From Bacteroidales bacterium (GTDB lineage Bacteria; Bacteroidota; Bacteroidia; Bacteroidales; UBA932), in NCBI GenBank assembly GCA_004552615.1, contig SFNZ01000033.1:1-16956 (forward strand): DNA of 16,956 nt, given 5' to 3'. Numbering within the stretch: the first letter of the stretch is position 1; the number at the start of each line of letters is the position of its first letter. Made by a program: the position numbers and the translations under genes. This document shows positions 1 through 7,097 of this stretch, piece after piece. Below the pieces are notes generated by a model that had not been told where the DNA came from, ran no database searches, and was given only the letters and a program-made list of their open reading frames with translations.

Positions 1-49
1 CGGAGAATAAAAATGAGTATAAATGTAAATTCTTTAAAATTGAAACAAT

Positions 50-931
50 ATGAAAATCAATAAGGTTTTGGGAATGGCCGCGTGCATTTCCCTCGTGGCA
101 GTGATGTCAACCTCATGTGTCGTGAGGCTTAACAAGAAAAGTATAATGGTTCAGGTGAATGACAAGGTGAAGGAGAGACCTAGCGGGGTGATTGCGGAAA
201 AGGATACTGTGGTGTCCGCCTTTACGGCTCTCCAGGTGTCAGGTCCTATAGATGTCAGGTTTGTGGAATCGGAGTCTGCTCCGTCAGTCAGGATAAAGGG
301 TTCGGACAATATTATCCCTTACGTGAAGGTGGAGTATAATGCTGTTTCATCGACACTCAGTATCTCCCTGAAGGATGCAGTTGCAGTTATCGATGATATT
401 GAAGTGACCATAAACGCTCCTGCATTCACCAAGCTCGAGATGTCCGGTTCAAGTTCTTTTGAAGGAGATGTGATCGGTGTAGCCGGGGAGCATTCGGATA
501 TCGCGATTGCCGGTTCTGCCGATCTGGATGTGAAGGTCATTACGGCCGGTTCGCTGAAGATGGCTTCTGCCGGGTCTGCCGATATCGAGATAGGCAGGAT
601 TGCAGTCAAGGACCAGATTTTCATCGCATTGGCGGGAAGCGGCGACATTGAGGCCGACAGCGTCAGGGGCAGCAGGATTGAGATCAGCATTGCCGGCAGC
701 GGGGATGTGGACCTGGAAGGCATTGATGTAAATAACATGAAAGCGTCGATTGCAGGCAGCGGAACCATGTTGCTTTCAGGTAACGTGGTGGAGGATGTGT
801 TCTATTCCATTTCCGGCTCGGGTGACATAAATGCGGAGAACCTTTCGTGTCCGTCCGTTTCGACGAAGACAAAAGGTTCCGGTGTAATTCGTTATCGAGA
901 CTCTGGCGGCAGGGTCGTCAAGGTGGACTGA
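50..931 (+). CDS. GIN/DUF2807-domain lipoprotein with 20-residue beta-solenoid repeats
   Basis: A 293-residue exported protein. It starts with a signal sequence (residues 1-22) ending in MSTSC, so Cys23 is a plausible but non-ideal lipidation site. The region from about residue 55 to 290 matches the head domain of the family called DUF2807 or putative auto-transporter adhesin (GIN), common in Bacteroidota. Gly-Ser pairs, mostly AGSGD-like, start at residues 133, 155, 175, 196, 216, 236, 256 and 276, an almost exact 20-residue period, as expected for coils of a right-handed beta-helix. The family has no settled function; surface binding or envelope stress roles are guesses. The ATG follows an AT-rich leader without a Shine-Dalgarno; only 49 bases precede it here, so promoter and operon membership cannot be judged. 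It converges on metF with 14 bases between stop codons. Confidence 0.88.
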   Translation: MKINKVLGMAACISLVAVMSTSCVVRLNKKSIMVQVNDKVKERPSGVIAEKDTVVSAFTALQVSGPIDVRFVESESAPSVRIKGSDNIIPYVKVEYNAVSSTLSISLKDAVAVIDDIEVTINAPAFTKLEMSGSSSFEGDVIGVAGEHSDIAIAGSADLDVKVITAGSLKMASAGSADIEIGRIAVKDQIFIALAGSGDIEADSVRGSRIEISIAGSGDVDLEGIDVNNMKASIAGSGTMLLSGNVVEDVFYSISGSGDINAENLSCPSVSTKTKGSGVIRYRDSGGRVVKVD

Positions 932-945
932 ACTGCCCGGTCCGG

Positions 946-1863
946 TCAGAAACACTTTTTCATTATTGATGTAATGTTGCGGGGTTTTCCCATCGTGTAG
1001 AAGTGCACGGCGGGAACCCCGTTCTTTATGAGGTCGGTGCATTGTCTTGCACACCATTCGGTCCCGATTTCATATACGGCTTCCTTGTCGTCTCCGGCAT
1101 GTGCAATCTCTTCGGTGAGTTCCTTGGGGATGTCGAGGGAGAATGACTGCGGGAGGAGTTCCACCTGGCGGGCGGAGGAGAGGGGTTTGAGGCCCGGTAT
1201 TATAGGCACATTGATGCCGGCCGCACGGCATAGTTCAACGAATCTGTAATAGACGGCGTTGTCGAAGAACATCTGTGTGATGATGTAGTCGGCTCCGGCA
1301 TCTACTTTTCTCTTGAGGTTTTCGATGTCGGTCTCGATGTTGGCGGCTTCGAAGTGTTTTTCGGGATAGCCTCCTACTCCGATGCAGAAGTTGTCGCTGT
1401 CGAATGCGCGTATGGCGCTTACGAGCTGGTCTGCGTGGGAGTATCCGTCCGGGTGGGGAGTGAAGCGTTTTTCTCCGGTGACGGAGTCGCCGCGTAGGGC
1501 CATGATGTTTTCAATTCCGAGGAATCTGTAGTCGTGGAGGTCGCTTTCGATTTCTTCGGCTGATGCGCCTCCGCAGATGACGTGCGGGACTACGTCAATG
1601 TCGAATTCGGACATGATGGCGGAGCAGACTGCTACTTCGCTGACTCGGTTCCGGACGAGGTGGCGTGAGAATGTGCCGTCGGGCTCCTGGCGGAATGTGT
1701 ATTCGTCGCGGTGGCAGGTGACGTTTATGTATTTGGGGCTGAACTCCATGAATTTGCGGACGGAGTCAGTGAGTTCGTCTTTGCTCATGCCTTTGAGGGG
1801 CGGCACTATTTCTATCGACGGGAAAGGCTTCTTGCTTTCCTTCAGGATTTCGCTGATTTTCAT
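946..1863 (-). CDS. metF: Methylenetetrahydrofolate reductase
   Basis: A 305-residue cytosolic flavoenzyme that reduces 5,10-methylenetetrahydrofolate to 5-methyltetrahydrofolate, the methyl donor used by MetH. Length fits the bacterial MTHFR family. Visible signatures are the N-terminal strand SIEIVPP with the expected catalytic Glu at 18 (in place of the usual FEFFPP), ALRGD at 122-126 with the conserved Asp126, the GVGGYPEKH segment at 162-170, and TQMFFDN at 197-202. I chose the ATG at 1863 (MKISEILKES) because the frame open further upstream runs into the palindromic repeat and has no family similarity. No TAnnTTTG motif lies between the repeat and the ATG, so metF is probably transcribed together with metH across the repeat. 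The product, fold and substrate are secure; the regulation is inference. Confidence 0.95.
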   Translation of the reverse strand: MKISEILKESKKPFPSIEIVPPLKGMSKDELTDSVRKFMEFSPKYINVTCHRDEYTFRQEPDGTFSRHLVRNRVSEVAVCSAIMSEFDIDVVPHVICGGASAEEIESDLHDYRFLGIENIMALRGDSVTGEKRFTPHPDGYSHADQLVSAIRAFDSDNFCIGVGGYPEKHFEAANIETDIENLKRKVDAGADYIITQMFFDNAVYYRFVELCRAAGINVPIIPGLKPLSSARQVELLPQSFSLDIPKELTEEIAHAGDDKEAVYEIGTEWCARQCTDLIKNGVPAVHFYTMGKPRNITSIMKKCF

Positions 1864-1900
1864 ATTGTTATACTTTCTATTACTCTTTGTTTGTTTCGTC

Positions 1901-2008
1901 CCGGCAATGGTATTGCATTTCGGAGGACTTGCCGCCCTCGGCACTAGAGGGAGGGGCCCAAGCTCGCTTGGGAGGGCCTGGTCCGGAGAAATGCAATACC
2001 ATTGCCGG
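1901..2008. repeat. 108-base palindromic element with 21-base perfect inverted-repeat ends
   Basis: The left arm 1901-1921 and right arm 1988-2008 are perfect inverted repeats of 21 bases. After a 3-base mismatch, pairing resumes between 1925-1928 and 1981-1984, giving 25 of 28 pairs. The interior holds two more hairpins: CCCTC/GAGGG at 1935-1939/1947-1951 and CCCAAG-CTCG-CTTGGG at 1957-1972. Each arm is itself symmetric around GCAAT-GGT-ATTGC (1904-1916 and 1993-2005). It sits in the 199-base gap between metH and metF, both on the minus strand, so the mRNA would carry a long stem enclosing two hairpins. It has no coding capacity. A short non-autonomous repeat (MITE- or REP-like) is the most likely reading; a cis-acting RNA structure between the two cistrons is the alternative. 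I see no second copy in this window. Confidence 0.85.
1957..1972. other. GC-rich hairpin inside the palindromic element
   Basis: CCCAAG and CTTGGG form a six-pair stem with a CTCG loop. No T-run follows on either strand, so it is not a typical intrinsic terminator, although in a metH-metF transcript it could slow polymerase or protect an RNA end. Confidence 0.6.
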
Positions 2009-2062
2009 TGCCGTTTATAATATGGCTCGAGTGCTCAATCGAGAGGACTCGGTTAGCGGCAA

Positions 2063-5000
2063 TCAGCCGAGCAGGTGGCCGAGGAAAATGCGGGCCTGGG
2101 ATGGGCTGAGGCCGCGGCGTGACGAATAATCGTCATACTGCTTCTGCGAGATACGATGTATCTCCGGGTAACAGGCCTCCGGATGCGCGAAAATAAAACC
2201 GCAAATCGAGGCGTCCGGCATCATTGCAAAACTCTCCGTGAACGAAATCCCGAGGCGTCCGCTCTCCGGCAACATCTCCATTATATCTTTCTTCAATGTA
2301 TGGTCCGGGCAGCACGCATAACCGGCAGCAGGCTTCACAATCCGCACAGCGCTCCCGGCAGTCATCCCCTCCAGCTGCGCATCGAGCCACGACGATGCAG
2401 CCTCCGCCAATGTCACTCTCACGGCCCTGTCCATCATCCCTTCATAATCACTCCCATGATTACATCCGCACGTACAACCTGCAGGATGCTCCGAAGTCAC
2501 GCTGATTGCAAATACCCCGAAAGGCCCAGTACGTTCAGCCGGCACGAAATCGCTGATGGACAGGCACATCTCGCGCCCGTCCTGAAGCTTCTGTGGAGAT
2601 TCCTGCCGCATTGTCGGTATAAATCTGCTGCAACCTTCTCCACTAACCTCGATGCCCCCTTCCACAGACCGTCCCTGCAGAATCCTCTCGCATATCCCTA
2701 TTCTTATTGCTCCCGTCTTCCTGTATCTGTCAAGCACAGCCATCCCTTCCCCGGTCATCTTCACCGCCTGAGGGTCGTCCGGACTGATGCTTCCATATTT
2801 TATCCCCCACACTGCGAGGAACATACGCCAGTCGAAGTACTCCATCACTTCATCTATTGCCAGCTCCCTGTAAGGAATATCCTTCAACCCATGGGAAACA
2901 CCGTCAAGGAAAGTGTCCGCGGCGAAAACAGGGGAGCCGGACTTCGGGCAATTCCCGGCAGATTCCTCCTCATTGCCATTCCTGCGGCTCTCGTAAAGCT
3001 CCCTGATACGGCTCTGTCCGGCATGCTCCTCTTCCTCGAATTTCTTCCGGTCCATCATGCATCGTTTCGCCATCACTGCGCCTGAAGATGCGTCACGGGA
3101 ATAGAACACGTGCCCGTATAAAGGAGCAAGCTTCACGGCAGTATGCAGGGCGGATGTCGTCGCGCCTCCTATGAAAAGCGGTATGTCCATATTCCTCCTG
3201 GTCATCTCGCGGCAAAGTTCCTCCATCTGGAACAGGGATGGCGTGATCAGTCCGCTCGCCCCTATGATTACCGCATTGTTCTTCACCGCTTCATCCAGAA
3301 TCCGCTCTTTCTCCACCATCACTCCCAGGTCAATAACATTGAACCCGTTGCAGCTCAATACTATACCCGTAATATTCTTTCCGATGTCATGCACGTCACC
3401 CTTCACCGTCGCATTCACTATGACAGGCCTTCCGGAATCCTGTTCCCCGGAACTCTTCATATATGGTTCGAGCACTGCCACAGCCTCCTTCATTATCTTC
3501 GCCGACTTGACCACCTGCGGGAGGAACATCTTGCCTGAACCGAACAATTCGCCGACTTTCTCCATGCCGGCCATCAGTGGGCCTTCTATTACATTGACAG
3601 CGGAACCGTATTTCCCGTAACATTCCATCACATCGGCCTCCACTCCTTCAGAGCGGCCCTTCACAAGCGCATTCTGCAGCCTTTCCTCCGCGGTTTCAGC
3701 CTTTGCAGCAGCCTGTTGCGTTTCCCCAGGTTTCGCTCCCGTGCCTGCAGCTTCCCTGGCGGCCAGAATCTCCTGGGCTTTCGCTATCAAGTGCTCGGTT
3801 GCCTCAGGACTTCTGTCGAGGATAACGTCCTCGGCCTTCCTGAGCAGGTCCGGTTCGATGTCGTCATAAACCTGCAGCATTCCCGGATTCACGATTCCCA
3901 TGTCCAGGCCCGCATTCACGGCATGGTAGAGGAAAATGGAATGCATCGCCTCGCGGACGGTATTGTTGCCGCGGAATGCGAACGAAAGATTGGAAATACC
4001 TCCGGATGTATAGGCCCCTGGTAGATTTCCCTTGATCCATCTGACCGCTTCGATGAAATCCACTCCGTATCTGGCATGTTCCTCGATACCGGTCCCGACC
4101 GAGAGGACGTTCACATCGAAAATGATGTCCTCAGGCCATATGCCGGCTTTTCCGGTAAGCAGCCCGTAAGCCCTCTTGCATATCTCTATCTTCCTGTCGA
4201 AAGTCGTCGCCTGCCCGGTCTCGTCAAAGGCCATGACCACCATTGCGGCACCGAGATCCCTGATCTCTCCGGCCTTCTTCAGGAATGCCTCTTCCCCCTC
4301 CTTGAGACTTATCGAATTCACGATGCATTTGCCCTGTGCGTTCTCCAGGCCGGCAATGATGCTCTCCCAATGCGAAGAGTCTATCATCAATGCTGCCTTG
4401 GCCACGGCCGGATCTCCAGCAATATGCCGCACAAAACTCTCCATGCAGGCTGCGCTGTCGAGCATCGCGTCGTCCATGTTGATGTCGATGATTCCCGCTC
4501 CGTTCTCTATCTGGGCCGCTGCTATCCTGAGTCCTTCCTCGTAATCTCCCGCAGCAATCAGCTTGGCGAATTTCCTCGAGCCGGCCACGTTCGTCCTTTC
4601 CCCGATGTTGGTGAAATTGCTGCTGTGCAGGTCCACCACGAGGTGGTCGAGTCCGCTGACCTCAAGAAGACCGCTGCGATGCTCCGGGACAGGACGCGGA
4701 GCCTTGCCGGAGACGGCCTTGCAGATGGCTGCAATGTGCTCCGGAGTCGTTCCGCAGCATCCTCCTATGATGTTCAATATGCCCTCGGACGCCATTCTCG
4801 AGACACTCTCCGCCATCTGCTCCGGAGTCTCGTCATATCCTCCCATTTCGTTGGGAAGTCCGGCATTAGGATAGCAGATGACAGGGAACGGGCTGAAACC
4901 GGCCACTTCTTTCACGAGTGGCAGCAGGTCCTCCGCTCCCAATGAGCAGTTCAGGCCGAATGCTGTCAGGGGATAATGGCTGACCGACGTGCAGAAAGCC

Positions 5001-5779
5001 CTGATAGTCTGTCCGGTCAATGTCCTGCCGCTCCTGTCGCTTACAGACACCGACACTATTGCCGGGAAAGCTCCGTTCTCGTCGAATCTGCCGGTCACCT
5101 TCCTGTCTCCGGAAGCCTTGGCCTCTTCGGTAATCTTCTCGAGAGCATATATTGCGGCCTTGGCGTTCAGGGCGTCAAAGCATGTCTCTATCTGGATAAT
5201 ATCAGCGCCTCCGTCAATCAGTCCGCGTATCTGTTCCCTGTATGTATCGGCCATCTCCTTGAAACTGTACGGCCTGTAGGCAGGGCGCTCAATGTCCGGG
5301 GCCAGAGTCAGGGACTTGGATGTAGGACCGACGCTTCCGGCCACGTAAACCTTGCGGCCTTGCGGAGCATTGTCAGCAGCCAGGCGGGCTATTCTCGCAC
5401 CTTCCCTTGCCATGATGTATGCAAGACTGGAAGTTCCATATTCTGACTGGGATATCCTGTTGGCACTGAATGTATTGGCTTCTATTATCCCGGCTCCGGC
5501 ATGAATGTATTTGCGATGAATGTCATATATGACGTCCGGCCTCGTGAGGTTCAGGCATTCGTTGTTTCCCCTGAGTTCCCTTGAGTTGCAGCGCAGTTCT
5601 TCCAAAGCCTTGGGAATGTCATCGTCCTTCCCGCAGTCAATCAGTTCCTGCGGAATTTCTCCTGTATCTCCGGAAATCTGTTTTGTGTGAAAATCAGTTT
5701 CTGTAAGTCCGTATTTCTGGATCATAGTGCCCATCGCTCCGTCGAGCACTGCGATTCCCTGTTTCAAGAGTTCGTTCAT
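2063..5779 (-). CDS. metH: Cobalamin-dependent methionine synthase
   Basis: A 1238-residue, full-length MetH that transfers the methyl group of 5-methyltetrahydrofolate to homocysteine through cobalamin. Domains in order: homocysteine-binding barrel (about 1-355) with zinc ligands Cys278, Cys341 and Cys342; pterin-binding barrel (about 385-650, FTNIGERTNVAGSR at 389); an Ala-rich linker (about 660-695); cobalamin cap and Rossmann domains (about 700-905) with DVHDIG at 795-800 and axial His797; activation domain (about 950-1238). The activation domain keeps Asp983, Glu1126 and Tyr1204 of the AdoMet pocket but has Lys1149 where E. coli has Arg, lacks the segment with the RKxxWGY motif, and carries a Cys-rich insert (CTCGC at 1102-1106). 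No cobalamin riboswitch is visible in the 72-base leader. The ATG at 5779 gives the normal family N terminus (VLDGAMGTMIQ). Confidence 0.96.
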   Translation of the reverse strand: MNELLKQGIAVLDGAMGTMIQKYGLTETDFHTKQISGDTGEIPQELIDCGKDDDIPKALEELRCNSRELRGNNECLNLTRPDVIYDIHRKYIHAGAGIIEANTFSANRISQSEYGTSSLAYIMAREGARIARLAADNAPQGRKVYVAGSVGPTSKSLTLAPDIERPAYRPYSFKEMADTYREQIRGLIDGGADIIQIETCFDALNAKAAIYALEKITEEAKASGDRKVTGRFDENGAFPAIVSVSVSDRSGRTLTGQTIRAFCTSVSHYPLTAFGLNCSLGAEDLLPLVKEVAGFSPFPVICYPNAGLPNEMGGYDETPEQMAESVSRMASEGILNIIGGCCGTTPEHIAAICKAVSGKAPRPVPEHRSGLLEVSGLDHLVVDLHSSNFTNIGERTNVAGSRKFAKLIAAGDYEEGLRIAAAQIENGAGIIDINMDDAMLDSAACMESFVRHIAGDPAVAKAALMIDSSHWESIIAGLENAQGKCIVNSISLKEGEEAFLKKAGEIRDLGAAMVVMAFDETGQATTFDRKIEICKRAYGLLTGKAGIWPEDIIFDVNVLSVGTGIEEHARYGVDFIEAVRWIKGNLPGAYTSGGISNLSFAFRGNNTVREAMHSIFLYHAVNAGLDMGIVNPGMLQVYDDIEPDLLRKAEDVILDRSPEATEHLIAKAQEILAAREAAGTGAKPGETQQAAAKAETAEERLQNALVKGRSEGVEADVMECYGKYGSAVNVIEGPLMAGMEKVGELFGSGKMFLPQVVKSAKIMKEAVAVLEPYMKSSGEQDSGRPVIVNATVKGDVHDIGKNITGIVLSCNGFNVIDLGVMVEKERILDEAVKNNAVIIGASGLITPSLFQMEELCREMTRRNMDIPLFIGGATTSALHTAVKLAPLYGHVFYSRDASSGAVMAKRCMMDRKKFEEEEHAGQSRIRELYESRRNGNEEESAGNCPKSGSPVFAADTFLDGVSHGLKDIPYRELAIDEVMEYFDWRMFLAVWGIKYGSISPDDPQAVKMTGEGMAVLDRYRKTGAIRIGICERILQGRSVEGGIEVSGEGCSRFIPTMRQESPQKLQDGREMCLSISDFVPAERTGPFGVFAISVTSEHPAGCTCGCNHGSDYEGMMDRAVRVTLAEAASSWLDAQLEGMTAGSAVRIVKPAAGYACCPDHTLKKDIMEMLPESGRLGISFTESFAMMPDASICGFIFAHPEACYPEIHRISQKQYDDYSSRRGLSPSQARIFLGHLLG

Positions 5780-5837
5780 CAGCCTTGTTCAAATAATCCT
5801 AACTTGCCAATTGCTGCCTATAATCATGCTGTAACGT

Positions 5838-5861
5838 CAAAGATAGTGATTTTAACGCAAA
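5838..5861 (-). promoter_or_regulatory. Possible metH promoter (TATCTTTG)
   Basis: Read on the minus strand, TATCTTTG (5845-5838) fits the Bacteroidota -7 consensus TAnnTTTG and would start RNA near 5831, about 50 bases before the metH ATG. The only TTTG upstream (5861-5858) is 12 bases away, shorter than the usual 18-20, so the -33 element is doubtful. It lies at the very end of the HD-domain gene; metH could instead be read from the upstream promoter. Confidence 0.35.
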
Positions 5862-6508
5862 TTCCGGCAGACCTCCTCCCCGTAAATCCTCCCGAATATC
5901 TCCCTGAGCCTCGGAATGTCTTTGATAATGGCGCGTAATTCATTGAGCCTTAATGCATTTTCGGATTCCGGTATCCATAGTCTCAGATATCCTCCTTCCC
6001 CGTATTTTTCCTCAAGATGCGCCGTGGCCCTCTCGTATTGTGCCTCCATGTCCAGCCCCGGGCAATGCTCCAGTCCGAACTGTATGCATCTGCGGATTAC
6101 CGTCTCGGGAACTATCTGCCTGTCAGCTTCCGCAATGAGTTTCCCGTAGATGCTTCTCGGCTCATGGACAGATGATGCCCGGTGGTCTTCCGCAGCTTCT
6201 GCCATGGTTTCTATCTCATTGTCATTGAACCATTCCCGCAGGCGGGGATCCTCCCTTATTATTCTCGCCGACTCGATATGGTGTGTCTTCCTGTCCTTGA
6301 CCAATCCGGTGTCGTGAAATGCCGCTGCCGTATAGACAATGGCCTCGTCCACGTCGTAATGCCTGCAGAGTTTCAATGCCTCGTCGATGACATGGCGGAC
6401 GTGTTCACGACCATGGGCGCTGTCGAAATTGTCGTATGCCGGTATTATTTCGGATTCAATGTATGAGACGAGGGCCTCCGGTATCCCGTCCTGGCGTATT
6501 GTGCTCAT
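5852..6508 (-). CDS. HD-domain phosphohydrolase family protein
   Basis: A 218-residue soluble protein of the HD superfamily, whose members are metal-dependent phosphohydrolases acting on nucleotides or related phosphate esters. The metal-binding pattern is visible as HGREH at 32-36, His65-Asp66 in AAFHDTG, His77 in THHIES, His109 in EDHR and Asp129 in EADR. The substrate cannot be told from sequence. The chosen ATG (6508) shares the four bases ATGA with the stop of the gene upstream, which points to translational coupling; an in-frame ATG at 6601 would overlap that gene by about 97 bases and adds a low-complexity basic tail, so I reject it. It lies 72 bases upstream of metH on the same strand and may be co-transcribed, but no direct functional link to methionine synthesis is known to me. 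Confidence 0.85.
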   Translation of the reverse strand: MSTIRQDGIPEALVSYIESEIIPAYDNFDSAHGREHVRHVIDEALKLCRHYDVDEAIVYTAAAFHDTGLVKDRKTHHIESARIIREDPRLREWFNDNEIETMAEAAEDHRASSVHEPRSIYGKLIAEADRQIVPETVIRRCIQFGLEHCPGLDMEAQYERATAHLEEKYGEGGYLRLWIPESENALRLNELRAIIKDIPRLREIFGRIYGEEVCRNLR

Positions 6509-7032
6509 TGTTTGACAGTTTTGCCGTTTCTTCCTCCCGCTATGGCATCCGAGATGGAGCGGACCGTGGCAGGAGCCGTCCTGCTCGGCATTATCCAGCA
6601 ATATGCCGCAGCTGCCGCAATGACGATTTCAATGATTGCCGCCGCCGGGCCGTGTGAAAGGAACAGTCCGGCGATGCTTCCCGATATCATGAGCGTCATC
6701 ACTGCTCCACGGAAGAACGTGCTCCGGTTGCCTTCCCTGAACGATACTGCATATTTGTAGATGGTCTCGCCGTCCACCTCCCTCTGCCCGGCGCTCTCCA
6801 GCCTGCAGGAGATGTATCTTTTTCTCCAGAATGTGGTCCTGTCGAGGAAGAAATCGAATTCCCCCGTGCTTTCAGGGACTTCAGTTGAGTCAATGTCATA
6901 TTGAGTGAGTACCTTGCCGTATTCCGACATTTCCGCCTTGACCTGGCCGAGGCATAGCCCGAAATTGTCGGTTGACTCGAACATGGTCATTCCGGCGTCC
7001 ATCATCAGGGTCTTTTTGTCTGTCTTGTACAT
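6505..7032 (-). CDS. Small membrane protein with two C-terminal helices, unknown function
   Basis: A 175-residue protein I do not recognise. The N-terminal 105 residues are soluble and mixed in charge; two hydrophobic stretches follow at about 107-125 and 129-149, joined by a short turn, so both ends probably face the same side, likely the cytoplasm. The basic tail after 150 is consistent with that. I prefer the ATG at 7032 (MYKTDKK) to the one at 7074, because a TAnnTTTG promoter motif (7060-7053) lies between them and would place the start of RNA near 7046. Its stop overlaps the start of the HD-domain gene by four bases, so the two are probably made together. No signal peptide or catalytic motif is seen. 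Confidence 0.75.
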   Translation of the reverse strand: MYKTDKKTLMMDAGMTMFESTDNFGLCLGQVKAEMSEYGKVLTQYDIDSTEVPESTGEFDFFLDRTTFWRKRYISCRLESAGQREVDGETIYKYAVSFREGNRSTFFRGAVMTLMISGSIAGLFLSHGPAAAIIEIVIAAAAAYCWIMPSRTAPATVRSISDAIAGGRNGKTVKQ

Positions 7033-7052
7033 AATTATCCTGTTCTGACCTG

Positions 7053-7060
7053 CAAAGGTA
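7053..7060 (-). promoter_or_regulatory. TAnnTTTG promoter motif for the membrane protein/HD operon
   Basis: Read on the minus strand the motif is TACCTTTG, matching the Bacteroidota -7 consensus. RNA would begin near 7046, giving a leader of about 14 bases to the ATG at 7032. A good TTTG -33 box is not seen; a TTTT at 7079-7076 is the nearest candidate. The site is about 25 bases from the divergent motif at 7084-7091. Confidence 0.45.
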
Positions 7061-7066
7061 GCAAAA

Positions 7067-7091
7067 TTTGCCATGAAAATTACTAACTTTG
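7067..7091 (+). promoter_or_regulatory. TAACTTTG promoter motif placing the RNA start at the ATG
   Basis: TAACTTTG at 7084-7091 fits the Bacteroidota -7 consensus. Counting seven bases on puts the RNA start at about 7098, which is the A of the ATG of the YiiX-like gene, so the mRNA may have no leader. A TTTG at 7067-7070 lies 13 bases upstream, short of the usual spacing, so the -33 part is uncertain. Confidence 0.45.
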
Positions 7092-7097
7092 CGACCT

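Noticed and set aside
932..945. Terminator between the GIN lipoprotein gene and metF
   Set aside because: Only 14 bases separate the stops; the CCGGTCCGG symmetry is too short and lacks an adjacent T-run after the stem.
1901..2008. Invertible promoter (inverton) flanked by inverted repeats, as known in Bacteroidales
   Set aside because: The interior contains no TAnnTTTG or TTTG motif on either strand, and the flanking genes are housekeeping, so promoter inversion has no support.
2156..4945. Several open frames on the plus strand opposite metH
   Set aside because: metH is intact across the whole span with all family motifs; the opposite frames have low-complexity, arginine- and serine-rich translations.
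5780..5851. Cobalamin or SAM riboswitch ahead of metH
   Set aside because: The gap is only 72 bases and shows no B12-box-like sequence or long pairing; it is too short for the known cobalamin class.
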